Origin: Carnegiea gigantea
Taxonomy: Eukaryota > Streptophyta > Magnoliopsida > Caryophyllales > Cactaceae
NCBI GenBank assembly: GCA_029747015.1
Contig: JAKOGI010001263.1
Span: 112,001-176,000, forward strand
DNA length: 64,000 bases
Direction: 5' to 3'
The position numbers and the translations under genes are program-made. The notes under the pieces are model-generated. The model did not search any database and was not told the DNA's origin. It saw nothing but the letters and a program-made list of their open reading frames with translations. Shown piece after piece: positions 21,721 through 34,607 of this stretch (positions are counted from its first letter, which is position 1; each line of letters opens with the position of its first letter).

Positions 21721-24700
21721 GGAAAAATGAAACAGTATTTATGGGGGAGAAAGTGTTCTGCCATGCCCATCCCTTACAGATCAATCAAAATTGTAGTTGT
21801 ACAAGGAGACTGAAAAGATAAATTCAACAGATGTTGATAAAGTACAAGATAATTACACCATAATCATATTAAACTTGATCCAATCTTCAACTGTGCATAC
21901 AAATCCAAGAATAACTCTACTAATATAGCTACTTCCAAGTACTTTCAACTCTTTCAAATTTCTAGTTTGCAATGACAACTGCTTCCAAATTATTTTCACT
22001 TTCAGATCGTTTCTTCCAACGGTAAAGAATACGTCCTAATTAGTGCAATATTAGAACCAATTAGGGGATCCACTTACTATTTCAACGGAAAAATGAGAAT
22101 TCACTCCATATTGACAGAATATATATTTCTAATCCATCATAATTACATTACAATTGCTTGCCAGCCTTGTCAAGTATTTAGGTACATAAACTTGCAGTGC
22201 GAAACATATACTTGTTGCTCGAGATTGGGAAGAATTATCTAAAGGGATCTATCCCATCGGCATGAAAGGATTGAAATGGAAAGAAATGGGAGAAAGAGAG
22301 AAAATGGCATATAGTAGGGGCATGAAATTAGCATAATCGAAGATTCTTTTAAACCCCCCCCCCCCTCCCGCATCCTCCTCCTCGATCCATTAAATCTCCA
22401 TCTTTCCAATTGCATGGATCCTATAAAGTTGAAGCAATGATATTATGGTTATAGTATGCTAATGTTTGGAATGATAACCATGACTTGGACTATCAAATTC
22501 AATGTGGGCTAATTAAATTTGGCAGGAAAATATATAAGTATAAGAAGAATAGTTAGCAAGGTACGTGTCAAGGCGTCTGCTATATTCTCTCGAATAAGTA
22601 CTTGTACCTACTATTATTCATGTGTGGTAACAAAATTGTTCAAATGCAAACTGCAACATAATTGTCGATATAGAATGACGATTGACGAAACATATACACA
22701 ATTCTATTGCAACTGCAAACTCTCATGAGCATGATTTAATTTACCAGTTGGTACTTGTTAGGTGTTTAGATTGTATTCATCATTTGATAAAAATAATAAC
22801 AATAATGATGATAATGATTATAATGGTTATGATAAAGGAACCAAAGGGAGGGAAAACTATTCCTAACAATGATTTGTTTGTTGTGTCTGTGGATGGTCTA
22901 GTTGAAGCTTCTAAGCCCACAAAAGCCCTTAACTGTAACTGGGCTCTCACCTCAAATGGCATCAGCCGCTAGAGTTCAAGTGGACTACTAATACACAATT
23001 ATTAGGCACTTGATAATGCCATGGATTTTGAGTTAAATATATGACCCTTATTTTTAATGCCTCCTCTTCAAGAGGTACTTCTATCATTGGAAATTTTTTA
23101 GGTAAATTAGGCATATATGTTCATTTTTAAATGTGATGATCTTATGAATTACTTCTGTAAAATCGAGCTCTTTTAAGTTGTACTATAATGTTTTTATGAT
23201 GCGAATATTTTATTCTTATTTCTCACAATTTTTTTTTATCAAATGGTCACGATCGAGACTAGCTTATTTGCATAAACTCCCCTAATTGTCCACGGTCCAT
23301 AGTTCAATACGAGGAATTCTCGCCCATAAGTTCTTACTCCGTTTTTCTCTTTTCTTTAAAAAAATGGCTGTCATATTATCAATTGCGAGTGTCCTCACAG
23401 TAGTCTGTAAAAATGAGTGGGCAATCCTCCATTGAAGCAACAAGCCCTCCAATATCCTTGACTGCCTTACCTAATTTACAAGTTATTAATGTGGCCTTCA
23501 TGTTAGAATGTGCAAACAATAAATGAAAATCTAAATAAACAAAATTCGACATCTATCATCCCATAATACAACCCCAAAGTTTTCAAAACTAATAAACAAA
23601 ATTTGGCATATATCAATTCCTCTCAAACAAGCCCATCATCTTTGACAAAAACTCGTGATGTCTAAGCAAGCAGTACGTCATAAAAGATACCATCAATCCA
23701 TCATATCCTGATCCAAACAATCAATGCCACCTGTGAAATATACCATTGTATCCTTGAACATCTTCCAGTCATCTCGAAAATGCAAATGATCGATTATGCT
23801 CCTTTTTGCCTTATTTGAATGACGAGAAGAAAAGTAAACAACTCCATGTATCTCCAAATGACACATATCAAGTAAAAAAGCGAGAAAATCGCCACCTCAT
23901 ACAAATATCTGAGCTTTAGTAGGACAACGTGGACAACTTAGGAAGAGCATATACCAAACCAGAAACAAAAGAGATCCATGGGGGTCACTCAGCCTTGTTT
24001 TGTCACTAGTGTAGCAACTCTATCCTTACGTAAATGATATGACAAATTTGTCATGAAGCTGCTACAGCCACTTGACTCGTGTAGGTTTTTGGTTCATGCT
24101 CTACATGTCTGGCTAGTCATCCAGCATTCGTTTTCTGGGCCATATCAACTATTTTTTGTGTCCCTTTTGGAGCATTGATGCTCAAGCTACGAACGCAACT
24201 CTCGTGTACTTCATTTAGGCTATATCGTGCAATCAGCGATCTAGCTGTTGCCAGTAGTTTGTAATAGGTTTATGTGGCATGTATTATATAGAAATACGAC
24301 CTTGTCATATATAGATGAGAATGCCTCAGCTCAAAAAGTTATTTTTAAAAAAATGAGACCAAAAAACAAGAAATATCATAAAACAAAATCACAAATAAAG
24401 AGTTCTGTTCCATGGAAATCATTTGCAACATTGCTGTTGAATTACTCAAGGATGATTTTTTAGCTTATGAAGAGAAATATGCCCCATATTAATAAAATTA
24501 GTAATTAATGTTTGTTTGTTAATGTATTACTCCACCCTTTGCTGATTAATTTTAAAATTTCACTCAACATATACATGTTGCTTGGTTTGCTAAGGCCTAA
24601 TAGTATAAGACTTAACAAAGGACAGATGCGCCCAGATGATTCAAAAGCCTTCTAGCTGTTGTATTGCATTAGAGGTTGAAAAGAATGTGGGGCTTCCTGT

Positions 24701-26095
24701 CTTTTCTTGTACTTCGGTTGGGTGGTAATCCATTTCCAATCAACGATAAGATTAATAAATAGAAGTTACTACAGCGCACCCAAAAAAAAAAAATTCAATA
24801 CGGCAAAAATTTCACCACCAAGCGAGATATAGGAGAGGTCTAATGTAGAAACCTTACCCTTGAATTGCAAAAATTACAGAGAGATTGGTTCTGTTGGAAC
24901 CCAAATTTAAAAACTATAGACTACCTATTTTGCTATAGAAATGAAACAGAGAAAGTTTAAAGAGACATTTTGCTTTAGCCCCCCACAACCTAAGCTGAGA
25001 AAATGGTCCTAACTTGGTTAACTTGTCCAGTGAAATTTTATGATTGAACCACGTCCAGTGACTGAACTAATGAATAACTTGAATATACGCCTACACCTGC
25101 ATTCAAAAACTTAGTTAACTTGTTGGGATGTGCAAGATGGCCAATCCTCTGAAATTGTTGCAACCCAGGGGTCAAAACCAATTATACACAAGAACAAATA
25201 TCAGGGTTCACAAATGCAGGATGACGAACAAAACCAACTACTTTTGCAGGCAAAATGCATTCTCGTAGATGATTCACCCACAGAAATTAGTTGCTACATC
25301 ATGCATTTCCCTCCATCTCTTATATTTCTTGTAAAATGCTACCGTTTTTAATCCAAAAGAAATCTGGGTTTTTTTTGTTTTTTGGTGAGCCTCTTGAAAT
25401 CGGTCTCTTTACTTGTATAGGAACCATTGCCTACATAAAAATATTTTCATATCCTGTTCAAGTGGATCCACACTGATGTTTATGTTCTTGTCACAGAGTA
25501 ATGTGTTTCCCTAACAGTTGAGCCATAGATGGATTGAAATACGACAAACAATACGTGAGCAGCACCATCTGATAGCAAAGGCAATAAACAAACAGCGCCC
25601 AGGGGGTCATAACTAATAAAACAGTTCTTCAGGCAATTATTACGTACATGGTCAATAACATAGGAAATGGGACCAAAATAACAGGAAACTTCATAAACAA
25701 CTTAATTCACAACCTACTTTTGACCTTTTAAGCTATATATTAAATTGTGCCGCTCCACACATGGTCTATCAAGCTTGTCACGTCTGTCTTAGCCAGCTTG
25801 ATGTGTGATTTGTTTACTCCTTCAAAAAAACATAACCTAATTTCTCTTGGTCAAGGGAAAGAAAAATCCAAGTTATTTGCAAAAAAAAGGGATTAGGAAG
25901 ACAGCCAATTCTGTGAGAAAAGTTGCTGCTTCATGTTCTGCAGGATTTGTGCCTCAAATATTGTGTTGAAAGCACTGCTAGAGCTAGGAGATTGGTGAGC
26001 AAACATACGAGGACAGTTAGGATACATAGCTCAAATTCAACAGCGTGCTCAAATAGCATTTGATTGTTGCATGGACTGCATTTTCTCATTGAGCT
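21721..26095. other. Intergenic DNA, mostly unassigned
   Basis: The first few hundred bases are probably the LTR of the copia relic. After that I see AT-rich sequence with no gene, no recognisable element and only short open frames. Small landmarks are a poly-C run near 22356-22368 and an imperfect AAT/GAT run near 22790-22830. The last few hundred bases should hold the promoter and 5' UTR of the 5-phosphatase gene; no convincing TATA box was pinned down. Confidence 0.5.
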
Positions 26096-28934
26096 ATGGC
26101 TAGTGAACTTCTGAGATCAGCATCAAGCAGATCACAGAAATGGCTGAGAAAGAAGTCAAAGAAATCCGAACCCTCCAGTTCAGTTGAAGTTTCAGGTCAG
26201 CAAATATAAGCTTATATCCCCCCCCCCCCCCCCAAAAAAAAAAAAAAAGAGGCACCCAAAAAAAGGAGGAAAAAAAGGGAAAGGAAAACAGATGGTAATG
26301 TAAACCTTCATCCAATTATGGCTTCCCTGCTTTCTAACCAATGACAGACTGCAGCTGTTTCTGCACAATCCAATATCTATAATGCTAATTTCTTGCAGAT
26401 AGTGAATCCGAAGAGTACCTTAGCCACAGTTTTGTCAGCTCCAGAGGAATGCAATCATGGGGTTTGACTCATGAACTAAGGTAATTTAACAGCATGTCTG
26501 AGTCAGAGTATAAATTGCATTTTGAGTGGTATAGCGTGTGCTTGATACCATGTTTGAACAGGATTTTTGTAGGGACATGGAATGTGGCAGGCAAGTCACC
26601 AGTAGGAGGCTTGGCTGCAGATTTAGAAGAATGGCTAAATCCAAATAGCTCAGTGGACATTTATGTCCTTGGGTGGGTAATACCTGATGATTTCCTTGCG
26701 GATGAAGAGCATCAAATCATCAAAATCATTATTTAAGCTTTTCTTGTGCAGGTTTCAAGAGATTGTCCCTTTGAACACAATGTCAGTAATTGGAATAGAG
26801 GATTACACAGATGCAAGAAAGTGGAACCTGCTGGTAGGGAAAACTCTCAACAAAGGAGAGGGGTGTGTTTGGCTGACACCTACAGTGACTCCGGTGACAG
26901 AAGAGGATTACCAGTATGCCAAACCTATAAGTTCAGGAAGACAAACAGGATTCAGAAGGAGCATAACCCCCCAGAGAGAGAGGCCAAAAGCTCAGCATCA
27001 GGAGCAGGACGGAAACACTGGCACTTATCGATTGATGGCTAGCAAGAAGATGGTTGGAGTTTTTGTAACCATATGGATGAAAAGGGAGCTCCTAAAGAAG
27101 TATCGGGTTTCAAATGTGAGGACATCGTCTATTGCTTGTGGTCTGATGGGTTATTTGGGAAATAAAGGCGCAATCTCAGTCAGCATTTCAATTGACGGAA
27201 CCAGTTTTTGTTTCATTACTGCACACCTGGCTTCTGGGGAGAAGAAAGGAGATGAAGGACGAAGAAATCAACAAGTTGTGGAAATTTTCAAGAGAACAAG
27301 TTTCCCTCGAAATCCTCAAGAGATCAATGAATTCAACCCTGTTTCCATAAAAGGACATGAGTAAGTACTCCACATCTCTCATCTTTGGAGCTCAACCCCC
27401 CCCCCCACCCCGAGGTCGCCAAAAAAAGGAAAAGGGGGGGGGAAGCAGAGGTGATGGAGAAGAATCTGGTGCATCTTAAATTAATAGGCATAGAATCACC
27501 TGACATAGGGCACCAGCCTAGCCCTGCATGCCATCTAGCATCCATAAACCAAGTAGCACTATTTGGCTTTAATCCACGGTGTCATCAAGACCAATCACAA
27601 GAACTTCCTAACCCATTCTTACAACAGACCTTGAATGACACTAGTCCTTCACTTGATTTCCTGACATCTGCAATGAAGAAAGAGTTCAGTCAGACAAGCG
27701 ATAAGGTTGACAACTTCTTGATTTTATTTGCCTGTTTAGTTGAAGATTGTAAGAGAACCAACTTGACCCCAGATATTGTAACCAAATTTCAGAGAACTTT
27801 GAACCTCAAAATATATTCATCGTAGTACCCCCAACAACATGGTTATTCTATCATTCAAAAGATACGACCAACTCAGATATTTACCCATCAACAGTAAGTC
27901 AACCTGAGTGCCAGATAGTAGATACCAAAATCAAAAAATATGAAGACATAATATGTTCTTTGCCAGTTCTGCTAAATTTGAACTTTAAACTGCTGTGAAC
28001 AGCCGCATATTTTGGTTTGGAGACCTTAACTACCGACTAAGAATGGACGATGAGAAGGCTCGGGAGCTAATAAGAAAGAAGAAATGGAAAAGACTACAAA
28101 AGTTTGACCAACTCAAGAAGGAACAACAGCAAGGAGGAGTTTTCCAAGGCTGGAAAGAAGGAGACATTGACTTTGCACCCACCTACAAGTACTCTGTAGA
28201 ACTTGACAATAGTTACACAGGCGACAAACCCATCTCGTCCATTCCAAACACAGGCGAAAAGCGAAGGACCCCTGCATGGTACAGCCATCGCTCAACTTCC
28301 TTCTCATTGAGGGCCTTGTTCTGATCATTAGGGATGATACATATATCATAATGAAGTTGTAGAAAGCTGTAAATATTTAAAATCCGTGAACTTGTATTCA
28401 AGCTTACAGCTAAATCAATATGCATTAAGAAGATCTTCTGTGACTGCAGGTGCGACAGGATTATGTGGCATGGAAAAGGAATAGAACAACTATACTATTT
28501 TCGTGGGGAGAGTAAATTCTCTGATCATCGGCCTGTTTCCGCCCTCTTCACAGCAGAAATTGATGTCCTGAAGCCTGCAAATTCAAAAACAGCTGCACCA
28601 AGCAAGTTCTTTTCTTCAATGAATCTTCCCAGATTTAACGTAAGTGTTTAATACATAGTATTGTACCATTCGTGGAGTCGGTCTGGTATTTTTACTCAAC
28701 ATGTCATACCATTGCCAAACTGTAAACTGGTTAAGTTTATCAGAGTGAAATTTCAAATAAGCACAATGTGTTGTAGTCACGTCCATTGAGCAGTTATCCC
28801 AATGATGCCACTTTTATATTGTTATGCAGGACCAGAACAATTGTGGAGAAAAGCCTAAACATAAGAATGGAGATGAGCCTAAACGTACATTACTATCACT
28901 GATAAGGGCAGAAATAAATGAAGAAGCTGCGTGA
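26096..28934 (+). CDS. Type I inositol polyphosphate 5-phosphatase (7 exons)
   Basis: Exons 26096-26195, 26399-26480, 26562-26672, 26752-27360, 28003-28278, 28450-28639 and 28830-28934, all with GT-AG introns and consistent phases, give 490 residues. The enzyme removes the 5-phosphate from soluble inositol phosphates and/or phosphoinositides in plant signalling. IPPc motifs are in order: [12 protein letters not shown] (residues about 63-74), GFQEIVPL (98-105), [34 protein letters not shown] (305-313), [25 protein letters not shown] (split by an intron, to 403) and [13 protein letters not shown] (414-426). The catalytic His/Asp/Asn residues are present. The N-terminus is short and basic, with no signal peptide or WD40 repeats, so it is the type I form. 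After QEIVPLN the usual A-G-N is replaced. The C-terminus ends INEEAA. Introns 1 and 4 carry poly-C/poly-A tracts. No lesion is seen; I expect it is functional. I do not assign a specific paralogue. Confidence 0.93.
26218..26248. repeat. Poly-C/poly-A tract in intron 1
   Basis: A run of about 16 C followed directly by about 15 A in the first intron of the 5-phosphatase gene. Similar poly-C runs occur at 22356, 27396, 29702, 36091 and 56778. Confidence 0.9.
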
Positions 28935-30241
28935 AGAGCATTAATTATAGATGACACATCGTACAACGAAGCTTGTGTTTGGATTGGTACACCGCTGCAG
29001 TATACAGGCCCCAACTGGTGAAGACAATTGTACATACCTTATAGCCTCAAAAGTTTTGTCATTCTTCCGTATTCTAAGACACCATCTCAGGGATAAGTAC
29101 AGTGGGGTTATGTCCACACATGATTGTGACTTTTTTTTCTCTTTTCTTTCCTTTTACCCCTTGGGCATGTGCACTAAGAGGGGAAGCCAACTATAATAGT
29201 GTAAATACCAAATGTGCAAGATAAGGCATCATATATTTGTATATCCTTGTAGCATTGTTTGAAAAGGAAAGTTAGCCAGAATAACAGTGTAAATACCAAA
29301 CATCCTGTTTACAGTTCAGTTTTTCTCACTTTTCTAGTAGCAATTCAGAGCATTTGTATTAACATATTAGGCTATGAAAATTTTTGATCAACTGGTTAAG
29401 GGAGTAACTTGTGAACACAATAAGGTAAAACCAAATCTACAATTTAGAGGATATCAATATCACTTCATTTCCTTAAGGAATTCTACTAAGGCCTCTATAT
29501 AGGCAAACTCGCATTAAGGACATATAGACCTGCTCTGCAACTCCTCATCAAGGGAAGGACAAACATTGAATACAACAGTATACTTACTCCAGTCAAATTC
29601 AGTTAAACCATATGCAGATGCTTTAACTAATAGTTGCAACTGACGTGTCGAAACCCAGCATTCCAATTGCCCTTCTAAAGCATTTCTTACCTTTTAACAA
29701 CACCCCCCCCCCCCGCCCCCCACCCCCAACAAAGAAAAAAATTAATAACAATGATAAGGCACAACATGAGGTTGCCACTGTCCCTTGTTTGATGACCTGA
29801 GTTGGCAAAATCATGTAACCCACGAAATGCTTTTAGAAGCAACAGCCTAGTCATGCAAAGTTTCTCACATGCCTTTTAACCTTTATTTGGGCCCTTCTGC
29901 ACTGTGCAAAAGGTTTAAATAGTTCAGTCCATTACAGAGTCTGCAGTTTCTGCTCTTTACATCTCTAACCTTTTGGTGACCAGAAATTTTGATGATTCAG
30001 CACCAACAGCATAAACCAGAGCACAGAGGCTTCCACCTGAGGCAGGGATTGTATCAAGTGATAAAGAAACTACAGACTGATGTCAATACGTCTAAATTAG
30101 AACTGGGGCATGATTTTCTCTCGGAGTCAAAACATTTTAGCTCCATTTCCAATTGCACACCTAAAGTCCTGAATTTGTGCAACCAATGAAGTCCTGCAAA
30201 TAAGCAAACCACCAAGGCACACAACCAATTAGGATATCTTG
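28935..30241. other. 3' UTR of the 5-phosphatase gene and unassigned DNA
   Basis: The first few hundred bases downstream of the stop (28932-28934) are probably 3' UTR. A C-rich run interrupted by G and A sits at 29702-29728. No gene or mobile element is recognised here. Confidence 0.5.
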
Positions 30242-31847
30242 TTAAGTCCTGCAATTCTTTAATGTCCCATTGTTCTTTTTATAATTGCCTTCCTCTGCTC
30301 CAGTTTTGTCTTGGAATTTGCCAAATTTTGATGCAGCTGCAGAGACCCTGTGATAGAATTGATTATTGTTTTGCCTAAAACGAGTGCGAATTTAGTCAAT
30401 AGACAAAAAACATTAGAGTTCACAACGCATAGATCATCTGCCCAAAATAGCCCAAAACAACAAAGATCCTGGTTTTATAAATTTAAAAAAAATTAAAAAC
30501 AAAAAAAAAAACCATTTCCCCTCAAAACATAAAGTAAAAAAAAGGGAACCGAAAAACAAACATCCCGTAATATTGGAGCTTAAGGAGGTCAAATTATATA
30601 CAACATAAAGCAGTTACACCATTTCCTTACACGCATAAGACATCAATTGATATGGGTACTAATTCAGTAGATATGTAAGGATGAACTGAAGTGTTACTTA
30701 TGATAAACAACCAAGTTGCAAGCTTTATGACTCAAAAAGGACATGATTATCCCCTATCAGAGCTTCTTATGGCGGTTTCATCCCGATAACATAATACATT
30801 TATCTTTTATACATTTCGGTAATGTACATTTTCTAAAACTCAGCAGTGCATGCAATGTATCAGAGGTGGCGTCCGACAACCTCACAACTTTTGATGCGAG
30901 TGTCTTTAAAATATATATTTGTGGTTTAGAAAAATAGGAAATGTAGAACTCGGCAGTGTGAAGTAGACCCTGCAGTTTAGATATATTTATAGGATAATAA
31001 TACAACTTGACCCCAGAACCACAGGATTTTAGTCTTGGATCCGCCATTGCTAAAAATGCGAACTAGGATACAACATTTTTTGTTTTAGACCCACTTTCAC
31101 TTCATAGGATGTTATGTCATCAGCATCAGCATGAAAAATTAGTCATACAATCTAGAACTCACACAAGAAAGTTATCGGGCAACTTCTTCGCTGCAAAATT
31201 GGAAGAGAAAACTAGTGGCACTTCTTCCAATAGAGACATACAAAAGCACTTAAGTTTGATGATAAGAATTTGTTGACGTAAGCTCACTTCTAAACGACAA
31301 TTATGAAACGCGAAACCATAGGCATACACAGCCCAAAGCCATTGTACACACAAGGGACCAAATTGGGGTCACCCTCATAATCACAACAGTCGTGGAAATC
31401 GATCCTATTCCGGGCTCCTGCCAATACAGGATTTAGAGGGTCAGACTTACAACAAAACAGATGTAGTATGACAACATTTCCGCCTTAATAGTATCACTAC
31501 TGACACCATGCAGCTCAAAAACATGACATACAGAATGCTACGAGATTGAATGGAAAAAACAAGATTTACACATGTTTCTTCAATAAAGTTGATGTGGAAA
31601 CAGATCAGATCTTTGATTGATAGATCACAAGAAAATCACTTGTCACTGTAATTGTCCTAAATAAACTCATTTTTTGTGCGTGTATTCCTCGATCACAAGA
31701 TAGAATTGGACGTTATAAAATTAGAAGTTAGGGTTTGGATTGACGGTCGACTCACCAATAATTCGACTTCAAAGCCCTTGAGGTAGAGTTCTGCTGTTCG
31801 TCGATGCATTTGTTTTTCTCTATGTCACGGTTTGCTGTTTCAATCAT
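30242..31847 (-). CDS. Possible two-exon gene for a 74-residue protein
   Basis: Tentative. On the minus strand, exon 1 (31847-31756) starts MIETANRDIEKNKCIDEQQN with an in-frame stop just upstream of the ATG and ends at a good donor (TTG/GTGAGTC). A candidate acceptor TTTTAG at 30375-30380 opens exon 2 (30374-30242), which reads QFYHRVSAAASKFGKFQDKT and ends CRT-stop. The two exons join in phase (92 + 133 nt = 75 codons including stop), and the spliced product is hydrophilic and Asn/Lys-rich. The 1.4-kb intron is AT-rich. I do not recognise the protein; chance joining of two short open frames is possible. Confidence 0.2.
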
Positions 31848-32159
31848 CGATTAAAGCTCCTCAGTTCGCTTCTTCAAGTCGAAGAATCTCCAATCTGCGA
31901 AAGAATCGATGCAGAAATCAGTGATGGAAGAACTGCTGAATTGCTATGAAGAAATTAGGAATCAGTTGTTTGTTAGAATCTGTCGTGGCAGCCATTGCTG
32001 GACAGCGTTCTTCTCTGCTCGCAGTAGGAACAGGATTGAAGTTGGCGCTTCTTTTTGCCTCTTTTGAAAAGCGCTCAAATGGACAAATGCCAAATTTACG
32101 ACGACGGAACGAATCATCGGCTTTTCAAGCGTAGGCTGCGTAGCACACGTTGGCTTGTG

Positions 32160-32226
32160 GTAATTATTATTATTATTATTATTATTATATTATTATTATT
32201 ATTATTACTACTACTACTACTATTAC

Positions 32227-32260
<34 letters not shown>
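32160..32260. repeat. (ATT)n/(ACT)n microsatellite
   Basis: Near-perfect ATT/TTA trinucleotide runs with a short ACT block at 32207-32225. Open frames reading poly-Ile or poly-Leu here are products of the repeat, not genes. Confidence 0.95.
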
Positions 32261-32408
32261 GTCTCACTGTAACCAAAAAAGTCACGTGTTCGAGCCTTAA
32301 AATCAGTCACTGATAAAATTAGGTTAGACTGCCTACAATTCACCCTTTTAGGTGAGGCCCTTCCACAGATCCTGCATAAATGCGGGATATTTGTATACTG
32401 CGCTGTCC

Positions 32409-32412
<4 letters not shown>
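32261..32412 (+). mobile_element. Au-like SINE fragment
   Basis: The stretch has a tRNA-type B box (GTGTTCGAGCC, 32286-32296) followed by TAGACTGCCTACAATTCACCC, GATCCTGCATAAATGCGGGA and CTGCGCTGTCCTTTT. These match the layout of the plant Au SINE body and 3' end as I remember it. The tRNA-like head upstream of TGTCTCACTGTAACC is missing; an ATT microsatellite takes its place, and another (TTA)n run follows the 3' end at 32410-32452. Confidence 0.65.
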
Positions 32413-32452
<40 letters not shown>

Positions 32453-32466
32453 CATCATCATCATCA
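32410..32466. repeat. (TTA)n(TCA)n microsatellite after the SINE
   Basis: About 15 TTA units followed by several ATC/TCA units, directly after the CCTTTT end of the SINE, where a SINE tail would lie. Confidence 0.95.
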
Positions 32467-32528
32467 AACACATTATAATATGGATCTCACGCATCATGCC
32501 AATGCTCAATACTATCAATGAATACACT

Positions 32529-32877
32529 AGGCCCTGTCCTTTTCATGAGTTAATTCTAATATATCAACTTCAACCCATATCAATTTACTTTAACCTACTT
32601 CAACTCATTTCAACCTACTTCAACTCACTTTAACCAACTTTCACTATTTTAACCAAGTTCAATTTATTACATAAAATACTTCAACCTACTTCAACCTACT
32701 TCAATTCACCTTAACCTACTTCAACTCACTTTAACCCACTTTTACTATTTTAACCAAGTTCAATTTATTACATAAAATACTTCAACCAACTTCAACCTAC
32801 TTCAACCTACTTCAATTCACCTTAACCTATTTCACCCTTTTATCCATCTCAATTTACCTACGAAAAGAACAGGCCCT
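32529..32877. mobile_element. MITE-like element with a TTCAACYTACTTCAA core
   Basis: Imperfect terminal inverted repeats: the left end reads GGCCCTGTCCTTTTC and the right end, reverse complemented, reads GGGCCTGTTCTTTTC. Between them is a minisatellite of TTCAACCTACTTCAACTCA-type units in which a block of about 125 bp (TTCAATTTATTACATAAAATA and flanks) is repeated. A TAG is present at both borders and could be a 3-bp target duplication of the PIF/Harbinger kind. No coding capacity. Confidence 0.6.
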
Positions 32878-33345
32878 AGGTATAGTTGTGGACTTTTAGA
32901 AATTTTCGATATTTAAATATGAGGTATTTCGGCGTAAATCGACGAGGTTGTCACTACGTTTTGGAAACCTGTCGCGTAATTTTTGCTATTAATAATTGAT
33001 GAGCGTTTGTTTGTTTTATAAATGAATATTCGAAGATTCTATGGTAATTAAATTTTTTTTAACTAGTATAATTAACTTCCACATCAGCCGTTGATATTGG
33101 GGAACAAATCTTAGCATTTGATTTGTTTTAGAATTACCGATTGTAAATTACTATCCACCTAAAATTACTAACAAGCGTTGCATTTGGCCTCTTTATTACC
33201 CAATATTTTCTCTCTTCAGATTGGTGTTGAATTGTGCCTGAGAAGCTGTCAGTTACAGTACACTAACGTGATAGAGGGTTGGGAAGTGATGCATGAAAAA
33301 GGCAAGGTTGCCCTTCAAATAACTGGCTAACTTGTTATCAACATT

Positions 33346-33352
33346 ATCAACA

Positions 33353-33413
<61 letters not shown>
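33346..33413. repeat. (ATT)n in the left foldback arm
   Basis: About 20 ATT units; the mirror tract (AAT)n is at 34938-34991 in the right arm. Confidence 0.95.
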
Positions 33414-33674
33414 GTTACTAACAATATTGACATTATTGTTTTAAAAATTATTTTTAATAATATTATTCATATTAATAATAATTTATGTATTATTTATTGT
33501 TCCATTTATAATTATTATTTTGTTTATTTATATCATTAATATTAATATTATTATTAGTATTATAATTTTATCATTAATTTACTTTTTGTTATTGGTAATA
33601 TTAATAACAACAACAATAATGATGATGATGAGGAGAAGAAGATGATGATGTTATTGTTGTTGTTGTTGTTGTTG

Positions 33675-33724
<50 letters not shown>

Positions 33725-33729
33725 CTAAC

Positions 33730-33858
33730 CCAACCCCCCGGCGTGCGTGCGCGTGCGCATACACACACACACACATATATATATATATGTATTTATTTAT
33801 AGTCATTTGAAAATTCCCACTAAAAGAACACTATATATATATATATATATATACTAAT

Positions 33859-33900
<42 letters not shown>
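33730..33900. repeat. GC/CA/TA alternating tract
   Basis: GCGTGCGTGCGCGTGCGC, then (AC)n, (AT)n, a short gap and two long (AT)n runs to 33895. The first part is mirrored at 34565-34627 as (GT)n-GCGTGTGCGAGCGTGCACGCGCG. Alternating purine-pyrimidine sequence of this kind can adopt Z-DNA or cruciform structures. Confidence 0.9.
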
Positions 33901-33908
<8 letters not shown>

Positions 33909-34049
33909 TTTCAAATCAAATATATCTTTTAATCTAAAAGGAATTTCAAATGAATACTTGCATAATGGTCATTCCCACTAAAATAGTATGTGTAGAATAT
34001 CTATATATTTTATATATTTTAAAATGAGGATAAAATTTTTTTATATGAA

Positions 34050-34390
34050 AATATTTAGGGTTTATGGTTTATTGTTTGAAACATGACATCCCAAGTTTAG
34101 GGTTTGAGGTTTTTATTTAAGGTAAGTATTAGAAGTTTTAGCGTATGTTATAATCTATCAAATTACTTCAATTGAAAATAATTAATAATACACTGGCAAC
34201 AAACCCTAAAGCCTAAAGCCTAAATCCTAAATCCTAAATCATATAGTCTAAACCTGACGGTTATGAGTTTTAAGTAGTCAACCAAAACTGTAAAGCTAGA
34301 CTCAAAAGTCAAAACCTTAAGCACTAAAACCTTAGTTTTAAACTCTAATCAGAAATTCTAAACCCTAACCTTAACCTTAACCTTAATATG
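34050..34390. repeat. Degenerate telomere-like repeats in the foldback loop
   Basis: TTTAGGGTTT-type units at about 34057 and 34098 point one way, and CCCTAAA/CCTTAA-type units at 34200-34240 and 34355-34390 point the other. They are too degenerate for a true telomere; they are interstitial AAACCCT-like sequence within the spacer. Confidence 0.6.
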
Positions 34391-34564
34391 TCAATCATAC
34401 GGACACAAACCAATAGGTCAAGACCCTAAAGTATATATATATTTTTTATCAATTTATATTAATTACATTGTATATGTTTATCAGCCCCCCAAAAAAACCT
34501 AAATACTAAACCTTAATTCATCAATCATAGGGTTAAAACCTAACATGCAACGACTCTAAATACA

Positions 34565-34607
<43 letters not shown>

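Noticed and set aside
31925..32068. Plus-strand short open frame MEELLNCYEEIRN
   Set aside because: No family resemblance, no supporting splice or context signal, and it overlaps the presumed upstream region of the minus-strand candidate.
32055..32633. Frames encoding poly-Ile, poly-Leu and poly-Tyr
   Set aside because: Direct translation of ATT/TTA microsatellites; the same holds for 34556-34810.
33730..33900. Simple-repeat cluster as a possible centromeric or satellite array
   Set aside because: The repeats are short, mixed and mirrored within a single foldback element; there is no higher-order satellite.
34190..34390. CCCTAAA units as an interstitial telomere
   Set aside because: Units are degenerate, few and in both orientations inside the foldback spacer.
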